Below are positions 16,272 through 23,430 of a DNA stretch of 42,176 bases, piece by piece. Under the pieces are notes generated by a model that was not told the origin of the DNA, did no database searches, and saw only the letters and a list, made by a program, of their open reading frames with translations. This DNA is from Paenibacillus hemerocallicola. GTDB taxonomy: Bacteria; Bacillota; Bacilli; Paenibacillales; NBRC-103111. A program made the translations under genes and the position numbers. How positions within the stretch are numbered: position 1 is the stretch's first letter; each line of letters starts with the position of its first letter. The stretch is taken from positions 1 to 42,176 of the forward strand of contig NZ_VDCQ01000081.1 of NCBI RefSeq assembly GCF_006265175.1, given 5' to 3'.

Positions 16272-16296
16272 AGCCTCGCTTCGCGGGGCTGTTTTT
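16272..16296. terminator. Terminator-like hairpin beside the MFS gene stop
   Basis: AGCCTCG, loop CTTCG, CGGGGCT (16272-16290), then TTTTT on the plus strand. It lies 10 nt past the stop of the minus-strand MFS gene and may end transcripts from both sides. Confidence 0.55.
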
Positions 16297-16299
16297 CAT

Positions 16300-17544
16300 T
16301 CAAGCCCTCTGGGACGAAGCAGCGGAAGGCTTGTCCTTTTTAACGGAGATCAGCTGGTAAGTGCAGTAGACGAGCAAGAACAACAGCATGAAGCCGGCGG
16401 AATACCGGTACATAATCGCATAGCTGGTATGGGAAGCGATGACGCCCAACACCATAGCTCCTGCGGCGACGCCGAAATCCGTGGCGTTGTAATACAAGCT
16501 GTTGGCCGTTCCGTGTTTCTCCGGGGCCGAGTCGCGAATCATCCACGCTTGAAGCGTAGGCTGGGTAGCTCCGAAGCCGAGGCCGTAGATCAGTGCCGAG
16601 ACGATCAGCAGGAACAGGTTGTCCGCGAACGAAAGAATCGTCAAGCTGACGAAAATAAGAATCGCCGCCGGAATCAGTACGGCCGAGTGCCCTCTGCTGT
16701 CGAACAGCCGCCCGGATATAGGCCGGACGATCAGAATCGTAAAGACGTTGAATAAAAAGAACAAGCCGACATGGCTCAAATGCACTTCTTTGCCGAACAG
16801 AGCCAAGAAGCTGAGCAGTCCGCCATAAGTGATCGACAGCAGAGCATTCAGAAGCGCAGGCACCAGCAGCTTCGTGTTGAAGGACGCTTTACGGGCTTGC
16901 GCCCGGGCGGCATGAACGGAAGCGGGCTTATGAGGCTGTGCCGGAATCGAGCGAAAGCCGAGCAGCAGCGGGACGATGAGGGCGACCGAAACGGTGCCGA
17001 GCGCGGTCAAGGACGGGAAGCCGTACTCCTCCAGCATCGTTAAGCCGATCAGCGGACCGAACGACATGGCCAAGCTGGTGGACAAGCCGAAGTAGCCGAT
17101 CCCTTCGCCGATCCGGCGGATCGGAATAATTTGCGACACGAGCGTCGGCATGATCGTGCTGGCGGCGCCGAAGCCGATCCCGAATACGATGCGCAGCAGC
17201 AGGAGCGTCTGGATCGAATCGGCAAACGAATAAGCGGCGGTAGAGGCGGCGGCAATGCCAAGGCCGCAGAACAGCAGCACGCTGCGAGGCGCCTTTTTCA
17301 TCAACGCCGCGGTGAGAAAACGGGAGGCGATAGCCGAAAGCGCGAACAGGCTCGTCACGAGACTGACCGTGAAATCTCCCGGGGCAAACCGGTCCATCGT
17401 ATAGGTCGGAAGCGGGGAAAGCAGCATTTGCAAGCAGAGGAACATGAGAAAATAGCTGAACGTAAGTACGATAAACGATCGGGTCCACAGTTTCGGAGCC
17501 GTAATCGAGGGATTCAACGACGGGTGCGATTCTGGCTGCGGCAT
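16300..17544 (-). CDS. MFS efflux-type transporter
   Basis: 414 residues with twelve predicted helices and a central basic loop (about residues 205-225). The helix 4-5 region RIVFGIGFGAASTIMPTLVSQIIPIRRIGEGIGYFG and its second-half counterpart resemble the proton-driven drug or metabolite exporter branch. It is co-transcribed with a marR gene 14 nt upstream, whose stop codon overlaps its AGGAG ribosome site. A MarR-MFS pair is the usual layout of a ligand-inducible efflux pump; the substrate is unknown. Confidence 0.88.
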   Translation of the reverse strand: MPQPESHPSLNPSITAPKLWTRSFIVLTFSYFLMFLCLQMLLSPLPTYTMDRFAPGDFTVSLVTSLFALSAIASRFLTAALMKKAPRSVLLFCGLGIAAASTAAYSFADSIQTLLLLRIVFGIGFGAASTIMPTLVSQIIPIRRIGEGIGYFGLSTSLAMSFGPLIGLTMLEEYGFPSLTALGTVSVALIVPLLLGFRSIPAQPHKPASVHAARAQARKASFNTKLLVPALLNALLSITYGGLLSFLALFGKEVHLSHVGLFFLFNVFTILIVRPISGRLFDSRGHSAVLIPAAILIFVSLTILSFADNLFLLIVSALIYGLGFGATQPTLQAWMIRDSAPEKHGTANSLYYNATDFGVAAGAMVLGVIASHTSYAIMYRYSAGFMLLFLLVYCTYQLISVKKDKPSAASSQRA

Positions 17545-17558
17545 GAACTAGTACACTC

Positions 17559-18020
17559 CTATTCTTTCTCGGTTAGATGATCGATATTGTCGCCGATCCG
17601 GCGCAGCAGGGAGAGAAGCTGGTCGTATTCGGCCTCGCTCAGTCCGGACGTGGCGTCCTTGACCGTCTTGATCTCGATTCCTTCGGTCTGGGAGATCAAT
17701 TCACGGCCTTTATCCGTAGCATAGACGAGAAACGATCTGCGATCGCTCTTCCCGGTCTGCTTCGTGATCCATTGCTTCGACTCGAGCACGTCGAGAATGC
17801 GCGTCGTCGTAGGCTTGTCCTTGCACGCCCTTTGCGCGATCTCCTTCTGGATCATCCCGTCCCGCTCCTGGATGCAGTACAACACCATCCATTGCTCGGG
17901 CGTGATGTCGTACAGCCTCAGTCTTTGCGTGAACACTTGGGATAGCTTGCGCGAGGTGACTCCCATCATGAAGCCAGCCGATCGGTCCAAAATACCCGGA
18001 TTGTCAGGTGATTTCGCCAT
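17559..18020 (-). CDS. MarR family transcriptional regulator
   Basis: 153 residues from ATG 18020. Winged helix-turn-helix with the family's core (TPEQWMVLYCIQERDGMIQKEIAQRACKDKPTTTRILDVLESKQWI) and the DxRx wing (KSDRRSFLVYATDKG). An upstream in-frame ATG at 18059 overlaps the promoter -10, so it cannot be used from that promoter. The gene controls itself and the downstream MFS pump: a 20-bp palindrome sits directly on its promoter, and ligand release would de-repress both genes. Confidence 0.92.
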   Translation of the reverse strand: MAKSPDNPGILDRSAGFMMGVTSRKLSQVFTQRLRLYDITPEQWMVLYCIQERDGMIQKEIAQRACKDKPTTTRILDVLESKQWITKQTGKSDRRSFLVYATDKGRELISQTEGIEIKTVKDATSGLSEAEYDQLLSLLRRIGDNIDHLTEKE

Positions 18021-18043
18021 ATATAAAACCTGCTTTCGGTCAA

Positions 18044-18063
18044 ATAGTTGTCTAGACAATTAT
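18044..18063. promoter_or_regulatory. MarR operator palindrome
   Basis: A 20-bp inverted repeat with one mismatch pair, centred on TTGTCTAGACAA (18048-18059). It overlaps the end of the -10 and the transcription start of the marR promoter, the classic repressor position. Confidence 0.75.
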
Positions 18064-18087
18064 ATGTAGTGCAACTATTATTGTCAA
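18059..18087 (-). promoter_or_regulatory. Consensus sigma-A promoter of the marR-MFS operon
   Basis: On the minus strand, TTGACA (18082-18087), exactly 17 nt, TATAAT (18059-18064): a perfect consensus promoter. Confidence 0.9.
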
Positions 18088-18131
18088 TCGGATCCGGGCT
18101 CAATCGGCTTAGGTTTGCGTCGCCATGGGAA

Positions 18132-18159
18132 ACAACGCCGCCCCTTCGGACGGCGTTGT
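18132..18159 (-). terminator. Terminator of the acyltransferase gene
   Basis: ACAACGCCG (18132-18140) pairs with CGGCGTTGT (18151-18159), 17 nt beyond the stop codon on the minus strand. Confidence 0.7.
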
Positions 18160-18175
18160 ACAAATGAAAGAGCTT

Positions 18176-19258
18176 CTAGCGGACGGACGGACGATTGACG
18201 ACCGGCAGGGACTTGGGACGCGAGACGGACGGCAAAGCGTTCCGCAGCAGCACGTTCAGCGGCTGCTCGATCCAACGGTAGAACAACAGGCACAGACCGA
18301 GAGCGGTCAAGAAGCATATGCCGATCGTCCAAGCGGCACCGATAATACTCGGGGCATTCGCCGCCCGCGCCAGCTTGAACGTAATGGACATCATCGGCAG
18401 GCTGGCCAGCAATATCGAATAAGAGGCGTTGCCCATCGCTTCCAGCGGCTTCAGCAGGCGGCTTTCTTCGCCTCTCCATGCAATAATCCCGATCAGCAGC
18501 AAAACGGAACCGACCGTGTGCAGAAAATCGACATGCGGAAGGTTCGTCAGCTGATGTCTGCCTATCCATAAGGCGACGTAAAGGACGGCCCCGCCCGTCA
18601 TCCACAGCGGACTGTACTTCGGAGAAAACTTGTGGGCCACAGCCGCGACCCCTATCCCCATCACGAATTCCAGATGGAATACGCTGAACAAAAACTGAAG
18701 CGGGACGCTTTCCTTCAGCCGGATCAGGCCGAAGACGTTCAGCACGATAATCGTCATCCAGGACGAGTAGAGGGCGATCATCACTTTTTCCTTCATCAGG
18801 AAAAACAGCGAGAATACGATATAAAACCAGACGACGTAGGTGAGCGACCATGTCACGGGCAAAATCGGAATAGAAGCCTGGGGCCACAGCAGCAGCGATC
18901 GGATTATCGCGGACGGTTCGCGCTCGAAGCCGAGGCCGAAGGAAGGCACTATAAAGTAGACGGGAACGAGGACGAGCATAATGAGCCAATACAACGGATA
19001 TATGCGCATAAATCTTTTTAGCAGAAACGTCCCGAACACGTTGGGATTTCCGAAATGCCGCCGGTACAGCGAGTACATCAAATAACCGGTCAGGACGAAA
19101 AAAAACGTATACGCGCCGGAACGGCCCAGCTCGCTTATGCCCAGGAAATCGTACTGAAAGTAGCGCTGTCCGATCTGGGAAGCATGGAACAGCATGACAA
19201 GAACAACGGCGACTCCGCGGGACGCTTGTATCATGCGTATACTCGGTTTAGGGTCCAC
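18176..19258 (-). CDS. Acyltransferase 3 family membrane protein (OafA/YrhL-like)
   Basis: 360 residues and about ten hydrophobic helices. Family features are MIQASRGVAVVLVMLFHAS with the active-site His, FFFVLTGYLMY, and FLLKRFMRIYPLYW. Members transfer acetyl or other acyl groups to cell-surface polysaccharides, peptidoglycan or exported small molecules. The start is GTG 19258, with GAAAGG 9 nt upstream; an ATG two bases earlier is out of frame. It stands alone, so the acceptor is not indicated by context. Confidence 0.88.
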   Translation of the reverse strand: MDPKPSIRMIQASRGVAVVLVMLFHASQIGQRYFQYDFLGISELGRSGAYTFFFVLTGYLMYSLYRRHFGNPNVFGTFLLKRFMRIYPLYWLIMLVLVPVYFIVPSFGLGFEREPSAIIRSLLLWPQASIPILPVTWSLTYVVWFYIVFSLFFLMKEKVMIALYSSWMTIIVLNVFGLIRLKESVPLQFLFSVFHLEFVMGIGVAAVAHKFSPKYSPLWMTGGAVLYVALWIGRHQLTNLPHVDFLHTVGSVLLLIGIIAWRGEESRLLKPLEAMGNASYSILLASLPMMSITFKLARAANAPSIIGAAWTIGICFLTALGLCLLFYRWIEQPLNVLLRNALPSVSRPKSLPVVNRPSVR

Positions 19259-19634
19259 ATCACTCGGCCTTTCTTCATATGGTTTCGTCTATCGCATTAT
19301 GACAGGCCATTATGAAGTATGAGTGAACGGATGCTGAAAACAAGCTTAACGGAACCTTAAAATAAGCTGAAAAAGGTCGGGCTCGCCTGTGTGATAAAGG
19401 TAACCGTTTTGGAAAATTTGAACGTGTCGCTGGAGAAGGTTTTCGGTTAGTATACGGTAATGCGGTACGGGGCCCGAGAGGTTGCCCTTCGCGGTAGCGC
19501 GCGAACGGTGCGGCCTCTTTGGTACGAGCACGCAGCAATTCGTTCCTAACACGTCAAGGAAACGGAAGGGGAAAAATGGGTTGCCGTCGAATAGGAGATA
19601 TATCCGAATCGGTAAAGGGGGACTATTACGGATC
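19259..19634. other. Divergent intergenic region
   Basis: A 376-bp space between the acyltransferase and the putative effector. The effector's frame stays open upstream to TTG 19482, so a longer N-terminus is possible. No clear promoter or structured element was found. Confidence 0.4.
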
Positions 19635-20645
19635 ATGCCAAAGAGCGGTTTACGCCATTCTCGTACTGCCGGTGCGGATACGGCCGCACGCTCCGCCATT
19701 TCTACCGGACGGGAACATTATTCGGGAAGCGCGGCCCATACGACGCTTCCGGCAGGGCGCCTGATGCAGCTGCAAAGAACGATCGGCAACCGCGGCGTCG
19801 GCCAAATGCTGGGGTTGGCTCCGGCGAGCCGGGCGCCCGGCGGGACGCTCGTCCAGCGCGAGCTGAAGGATACGACGAAGGTGGTGTGGAATAACGATAA
19901 GCTGTCGGGCTTGTGGGGCAAAATGGTTAACCGCAGCGAGGGGAAGGACGGGATGCCCGGCTACACGAGCACTTTCATTCCCGAGGGCGAGGCGGCCGCG
20001 ACAACGCCCCGGAACGTTTTGCTGGAGCTGGGCAACGGACAAAGCTACACCGAGCGCGAGCTGGCGGAGATCATCATCGACCACCGCCAAATCAAGCCGC
20101 TTTTTCTGAATCCGAGATTGCGCCAGGCCGGAGACGAAATCGCGTTGGGGGGCTCGGCCGGAGACGCGGCCATCAAGAAGGTGATTCAGGCGTGCCTGTT
20201 CTATCACGCCACGTTCGACAAACATGTCAACGACATTATGAGCGGCGGTTTGAAAGCGTCCAAGGGCGGCGCCGGAGAAGGCGTCAGCGAGCACGGCCGG
20301 GACGAGGTCGATGCGAAGGCGACCTACAACAAATGGAGCAAAGGCCATGTTTTCGTGACGAAGGTGCTGAGCGAGGCTCAAGGCTACCGGGATAAAATGA
20401 ACGAGAAGGAGGCGGCCAAAATCATTCATGTGTTCTCCACGCCGTTCTTCACGAAGGCGGAAGGAAAGGTCGACATAGACAGCAAGGCGGGAATTAAAAT
20501 GGTAGGGGACATGAAGGCGATCGGAGACGGCTCGGCGTTGAACAAAAATGCCGAGAATTTGATCGGCCATGCCTTGAAGGAGCTGGACGTGGCCGTTGCC
20601 GACGGAGACATCCAGAGGGTGTACGCCGCGGAATTCGGCGGTTGA
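19635..20645 (+). CDS. Putative exported effector/toxin with LQRTIGNR motif and ART-like C-terminus
   Basis: 336 residues from ATG 19635. A Ser/Ala/Arg-rich N-terminus leads to LMQLQRTIGNRGVGQMLG (43-60) and then TLVQREL. This LQRTIGNRxVxxLL plus VQR arrangement recurs in DUF4157-type proteins and cargo of extracellular contractile injection systems. The C-terminal ~150 residues contain FYHATFDKHVNDIMSGGLKA (189-208) and KGHVFVTKVLSEAQGY (236-251). The pattern of His in the first strand, a following GL, then an HVF strand resembles ADP-ribosyltransferase/KptA-like folds. Both assignments are by eye. It has no signal peptide and no neighbouring injection-system or immunity gene. The start is uncertain: the GGGG is 13 nt away, and TTG 19482 would add 51 residues. 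Confidence 0.6.
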   Translation: MPKSGLRHSRTAGADTAARSAISTGREHYSGSAAHTTLPAGRLMQLQRTIGNRGVGQMLGLAPASRAPGGTLVQRELKDTTKVVWNNDKLSGLWGKMVNRSEGKDGMPGYTSTFIPEGEAAATTPRNVLLELGNGQSYTERELAEIIIDHRQIKPLFLNPRLRQAGDEIALGGSAGDAAIKKVIQACLFYHATFDKHVNDIMSGGLKASKGGAGEGVSEHGRDEVDAKATYNKWSKGHVFVTKVLSEAQGYRDKMNEKEAAKIIHVFSTPFFTKAEGKVDIDSKAGIKMVGDMKAIGDGSALNKNAENLIGHALKELDVAVADGDIQRVYAAEFGG

Positions 20646-20668
20646 TTCGCATAGGAAGCTACCGAATG

Positions 20669-20696
20669 TCCCCTCCTTGCGCCGGAGGGGATTTTT
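20669..20696 (+). terminator. Terminator of the putative effector gene
   Basis: TCCCCTCC (20669-20676), 7-nt loop, GGAGGGGA (20684-20691), TTTTT. It isolates the gene as a monocistronic unit. Confidence 0.9.
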
Positions 20697-20752
20697 GGCG
20701 ACGGAACATGCCGAGATTCCGGTGGGGGCAGATCGATGGGGATCGGACGATC

Positions 20753-20761
20753 TGCTACAAT
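20753..20761 (+). promoter_or_regulatory. Extended -10 element for the FetAB-like operon
   Basis: TG-C-TACAAT (20753-20761) is an extended -10; the -35 region is poor. It lies about 70 nt before the likely TTG start. Confidence 0.45.
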
Positions 20762-20833
20762 TAGACTATTGCGGTCATGATTGTCCGCGACATGGGTCGG
20801 GGTACGGAAAAACCTTTCTTGGGAGTGTTGCAG

Positions 20834-21589
20834 TTGAACGTGGTATTGGGTATCGATCGACTCTCCAAGCGCCGTCCGGATAAGACCGGACAATATTTGT
20901 TCCGGGATATTTCGGCGCTGGTCGAAGCGGGGCAGCGAATCGCCATATTGGGCGCTTCCGGGCAAGGGAAAAGCACGCTGATGCGCCTGCTGGCCCGGTT
21001 GGACTTGCCCGATGAAGGCTCCATCACTCTGCATGGCACCCCGTCTCAAGGCTGGAAGCCGAATGAGTGGCGCAAGCGGATATGCTATGTAGCCCAACAG
21101 CCGGTCATGCTGCCCGGGACGGTGGAGTATAATCTGCGGGCGGTCAGCGAGCTTCACGGCGAGCCTTTCGACCGGGATGCGGCAGAGCGGTGCATGGCCG
21201 CGGTCGGTCTGGGGACGATCGATTGGCGGAAGCCTGCCGCCGAGCTGTCGGGAGGCGAGAAGCAGCGAACCGTCCTCGTCCGTTCCTTGCTGCTCGCCCC
21301 CGAAGTGCTGCTGCTCGACGAGGTGACGGCTTCGCTGGATCCGGCGAGCAAACGGGCCGTGGAGCAGTGGCTGAACGAGTGGGCAGCGCTGCGGGGCGCT
21401 GCGCTGCTATGGATTACGCACGACTTGGAGCAAGCGAAGCATACTAGCGATACGGTCTGGTTTATGGATGAGGGGCGTCTTCTGGAAAACGGCCGCACGT
21501 CCGATTTTTTCCGCAATCCGGTTACGGAACGGGCACGAGGCTATATCCGGTCGTCGGATGCTTCGAAGGGAGAGGACGAACATGACTAA
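20834..21589 (+). CDS. ABC transporter ATP-binding protein, FetA/YbbL-like
   Basis: About 251 residues. Walker A is GASGQGKST, the Q loop is CYVAQQPVML, the signature is LSGGEKQR, Walker B is LLLDEVTASLD, and the switch is WITHD. Paired with a UPF0014 permease, it matches the FetAB family, implicated in iron export in E. coli. The start is TTG 20834, with GGGAG 8 nt upstream; the upstream open frame from 20777 has no ribosome site. It overlaps the permease gene by 8 nt. Confidence 0.85.
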   Translation: MNVVLGIDRLSKRRPDKTGQYLFRDISALVEAGQRIAILGASGQGKSTLMRLLARLDLPDEGSITLHGTPSQGWKPNEWRKRICYVAQQPVMLPGTVEYNLRAVSELHGEPFDRDAAERCMAAVGLGTIDWRKPAAELSGGEKQRTVLVRSLLLAPEVLLLDEVTASLDPASKRAVEQWLNEWAALRGAALLWITHDLEQAKHTSDTVWFMDEGRLLENGRTSDFFRNPVTERARGYIRSSDASKGEDEHD

Positions 21590-22325
21590 TGCGGCGCTAG
21601 TCTGTACGCTCGTATTCGTGGCCGTTACGATGGCGCTGTCCTTCCGCCAGAAGCTCGGCTTGGAAAAAGAAATTGCCGTCGGTACGATCCGCTCGGCCGT
21701 TCAGCTGATGTTTATCGGATACGTGCTGCATTTCGTCTTCGACACGAAGCATCCGCTGTTCATCGTACTGATCGTCGCCGCGATGATTGCGGTCGCCTCC
21801 TGGAATGCGGGCGGGCGGGTCCGGCACATTCCGGGCATCAAGCTCAGCATTGCGGCGGCTTTATGCTGCACGGAAGCCGTTACGATGGGGCTGATGCTCG
21901 GGTTGAGGATTATCGAGCCGACTCCGCAATATATCATCCCGGTCAGCGGCATTACGATAGGCAGCTCGATGATCGTGTGCGGGCTGTTCCTGAATCAGAT
22001 GAAGCGGGAGATGGAGTCGGCGCGCGGAGAAATCGAGGCGCTGCTGGCTCTCGGGGCGACGGCCCGGCAGGCGGTCCGGGAAGCGGTCAAACGTTCGGTT
22101 CGCTCCAGCATGATCCCGACGATTGACGGGATGAAGACGGTCGGGCTCGTCCAGCTGCCGGGCATGATGACCGGGATGATCGTCGCCGGTGCCGATCCGG
22201 TGGAAGCGGTGCGCTATCAGATTCTCATCATGTTCGTGCTGGCTTCGTCCGCCGCATTGACGGCGATGCTGATGGGCCGGCTGAGCGACCGGCAATGGTT
22301 TACGAAGGACGAGCGGCTGCGGTAG
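21582..22325 (+). CDS. ABC transporter permease, FetB/UPF0014 family
   Basis: 247 residues with about six to seven membrane helices. Family hallmarks include the early GTIRSAVQLMFIGYVLHFVF, the central PVSGITIGSSMIVCGLFLNQM, and the cytoplasmic EALLALGATARQAVREAVKRSVRSSMIPTIDGMKTVGLVQLPGMMTGMI coupling segment. ATG 21582 lies inside the end of the ATPase gene, with GGGAGAGG 7 nt upstream, so the two are translationally coupled. Export of iron or another metal is inferred from the family. Confidence 0.88.
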   Translation: MTNAALVCTLVFVAVTMALSFRQKLGLEKEIAVGTIRSAVQLMFIGYVLHFVFDTKHPLFIVLIVAAMIAVASWNAGGRVRHIPGIKLSIAAALCCTEAVTMGLMLGLRIIEPTPQYIIPVSGITIGSSMIVCGLFLNQMKREMESARGEIEALLALGATARQAVREAVKRSVRSSMIPTIDGMKTVGLVQLPGMMTGMIVAGADPVEAVRYQILIMFVLASSAALTAMLMGRLSDRQWFTKDERLR

Positions 22326-22335
22326 CGCGGGCCAT

Positions 22336-23274
22336 TTATTCCTTATCCGGTGCCTCCGTCGGAACGGACGGGGGCCGCTTGGCTTTTTTGCGGTATTCCC
22401 CGGCGGTCATGCCCGTCACTTTGCGAAACGTCTTATTGAAAAACCGGTAATCGCCATAGCCGATCTGACCGGCAATGTCCGTAATTTTGTCGGATCGTTC
22501 CTCCAGCAGCCGGCAAGCCTCCTCGATGCGCAGCTTCTGCAAATAGTCGAAGACGCTCATGCCGGTCGTTTTTTTGAATTGGGCGGAGAAATAACTTTTG
22601 CTGAGCAGAGCATGCCGGGAAATGTCGCTGAGCTGCACGGGCGCGGCGTAATGCTCGCGCAAATACGAGATGGCGCGCTGGATCAGCTCCAATCGGTAAC
22701 GTTCGGGATCGGGCGTTTCCCGGTATCGACTGTTGTAGGCGCGATATATTTTGATCAGCAGCTCGCACAGCTTCAATCTCAACAGCTCGACGTATCCTTC
22801 CCGCTTGGCGGCATATTCCTCGTACATATCGGCGAAGACGGATTGAAAATCGTTGGGGAGCGAATCGGTCAGCTTGAGGTCGGGCTTGTACGTCCGTTCT
22901 TCCGGGTACAGTCCGTTCAACAGAAAGAGGCCTACGACTTCTTTCAAAATCGGCAGCTCCATATGCATGGCGCCGAGAAATTCCGGCAGCAGCATACAGT
23001 TGTACACTTCCAGCCGGTCGGAATTGGCCGGGTCGTTCGGGAAGAAGCTGTGCGGCGTATCGAATTGCACGATGAACAAGTCCCCCTGCGAGACGGGCTG
23101 CTCATGGCCGTCCACGACGTGACGCCCTTTTCCTTTGCACACATAGGCGATTTCGATAAATTCATGCCGGTGCAGACGAATCTCGTCATAACGGTCGTAA
23201 GCGTATTTCGTTACGCAAATCGGCGTGTCCGCCTCGAAATAATGTTCGGCCTTCAATGTATCGACCCGGTTCAT
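22336..23274 (-). CDS. AraC family transcriptional regulator (AraC2)
   Basis: 312 residues. The N-terminal cupin-type sensor (EIRLHRHEFIEIAYVCKGKGRHVVDGHEQPVSQGDLFIV) has the two-His pattern of sugar-sensing AraC proteins. The C-terminal DNA-binding domain is PVQLSDISRHALLSKSYFSAQF and ITDIAGQIGYGDYRFFNKTFRKVTGMTAGEYRK. ATG 23274 is preferred to GTG 23283 because AAGGAG sits 8 nt before it. It is divergent from the rhamnosidase-like gene (157 bp between), the likely target. Confidence 0.92.
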   Translation of the reverse strand: MNRVDTLKAEHYFEADTPICVTKYAYDRYDEIRLHRHEFIEIAYVCKGKGRHVVDGHEQPVSQGDLFIVQFDTPHSFFPNDPANSDRLEVYNCMLLPEFLGAMHMELPILKEVVGLFLLNGLYPEERTYKPDLKLTDSLPNDFQSVFADMYEEYAAKREGYVELLRLKLCELLIKIYRAYNSRYRETPDPERYRLELIQRAISYLREHYAAPVQLSDISRHALLSKSYFSAQFKKTTGMSVFDYLQKLRIEEACRLLEERSDKITDIAGQIGYGDYRFFNKTFRKVTGMTAGEYRKKAKRPPSVPTEAPDKE

Positions 23275-23430
23275 TCCCACCACTCCTTGTCCCTATCATA
23301 CATACCACAAACATTGCGCCATAGAAAGTACAATCGCCACACCCGCAAAGTCCGATCGCGCCTGTCGCATGTCCCGGGGCTGCGGTATTGTGTCAGGAGA
23401 ACGCTTCATGATGTGAGGGGGAGGAAGGCA

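Noticed and set aside
20834-22325. FetAB-like pair as an immunity or export system for the upstream effector
   Set aside because: A strong terminator and a separate promoter lie between, and both proteins match a metal-export family.
22579-23430. Upstream extension of the rhamnosidase-like frame by 284 codons
   Set aside because: It is antisense to AraC2 and crosses the divergent promoter region; the GGGGGAGGAAGG site fixes the start at 23431.
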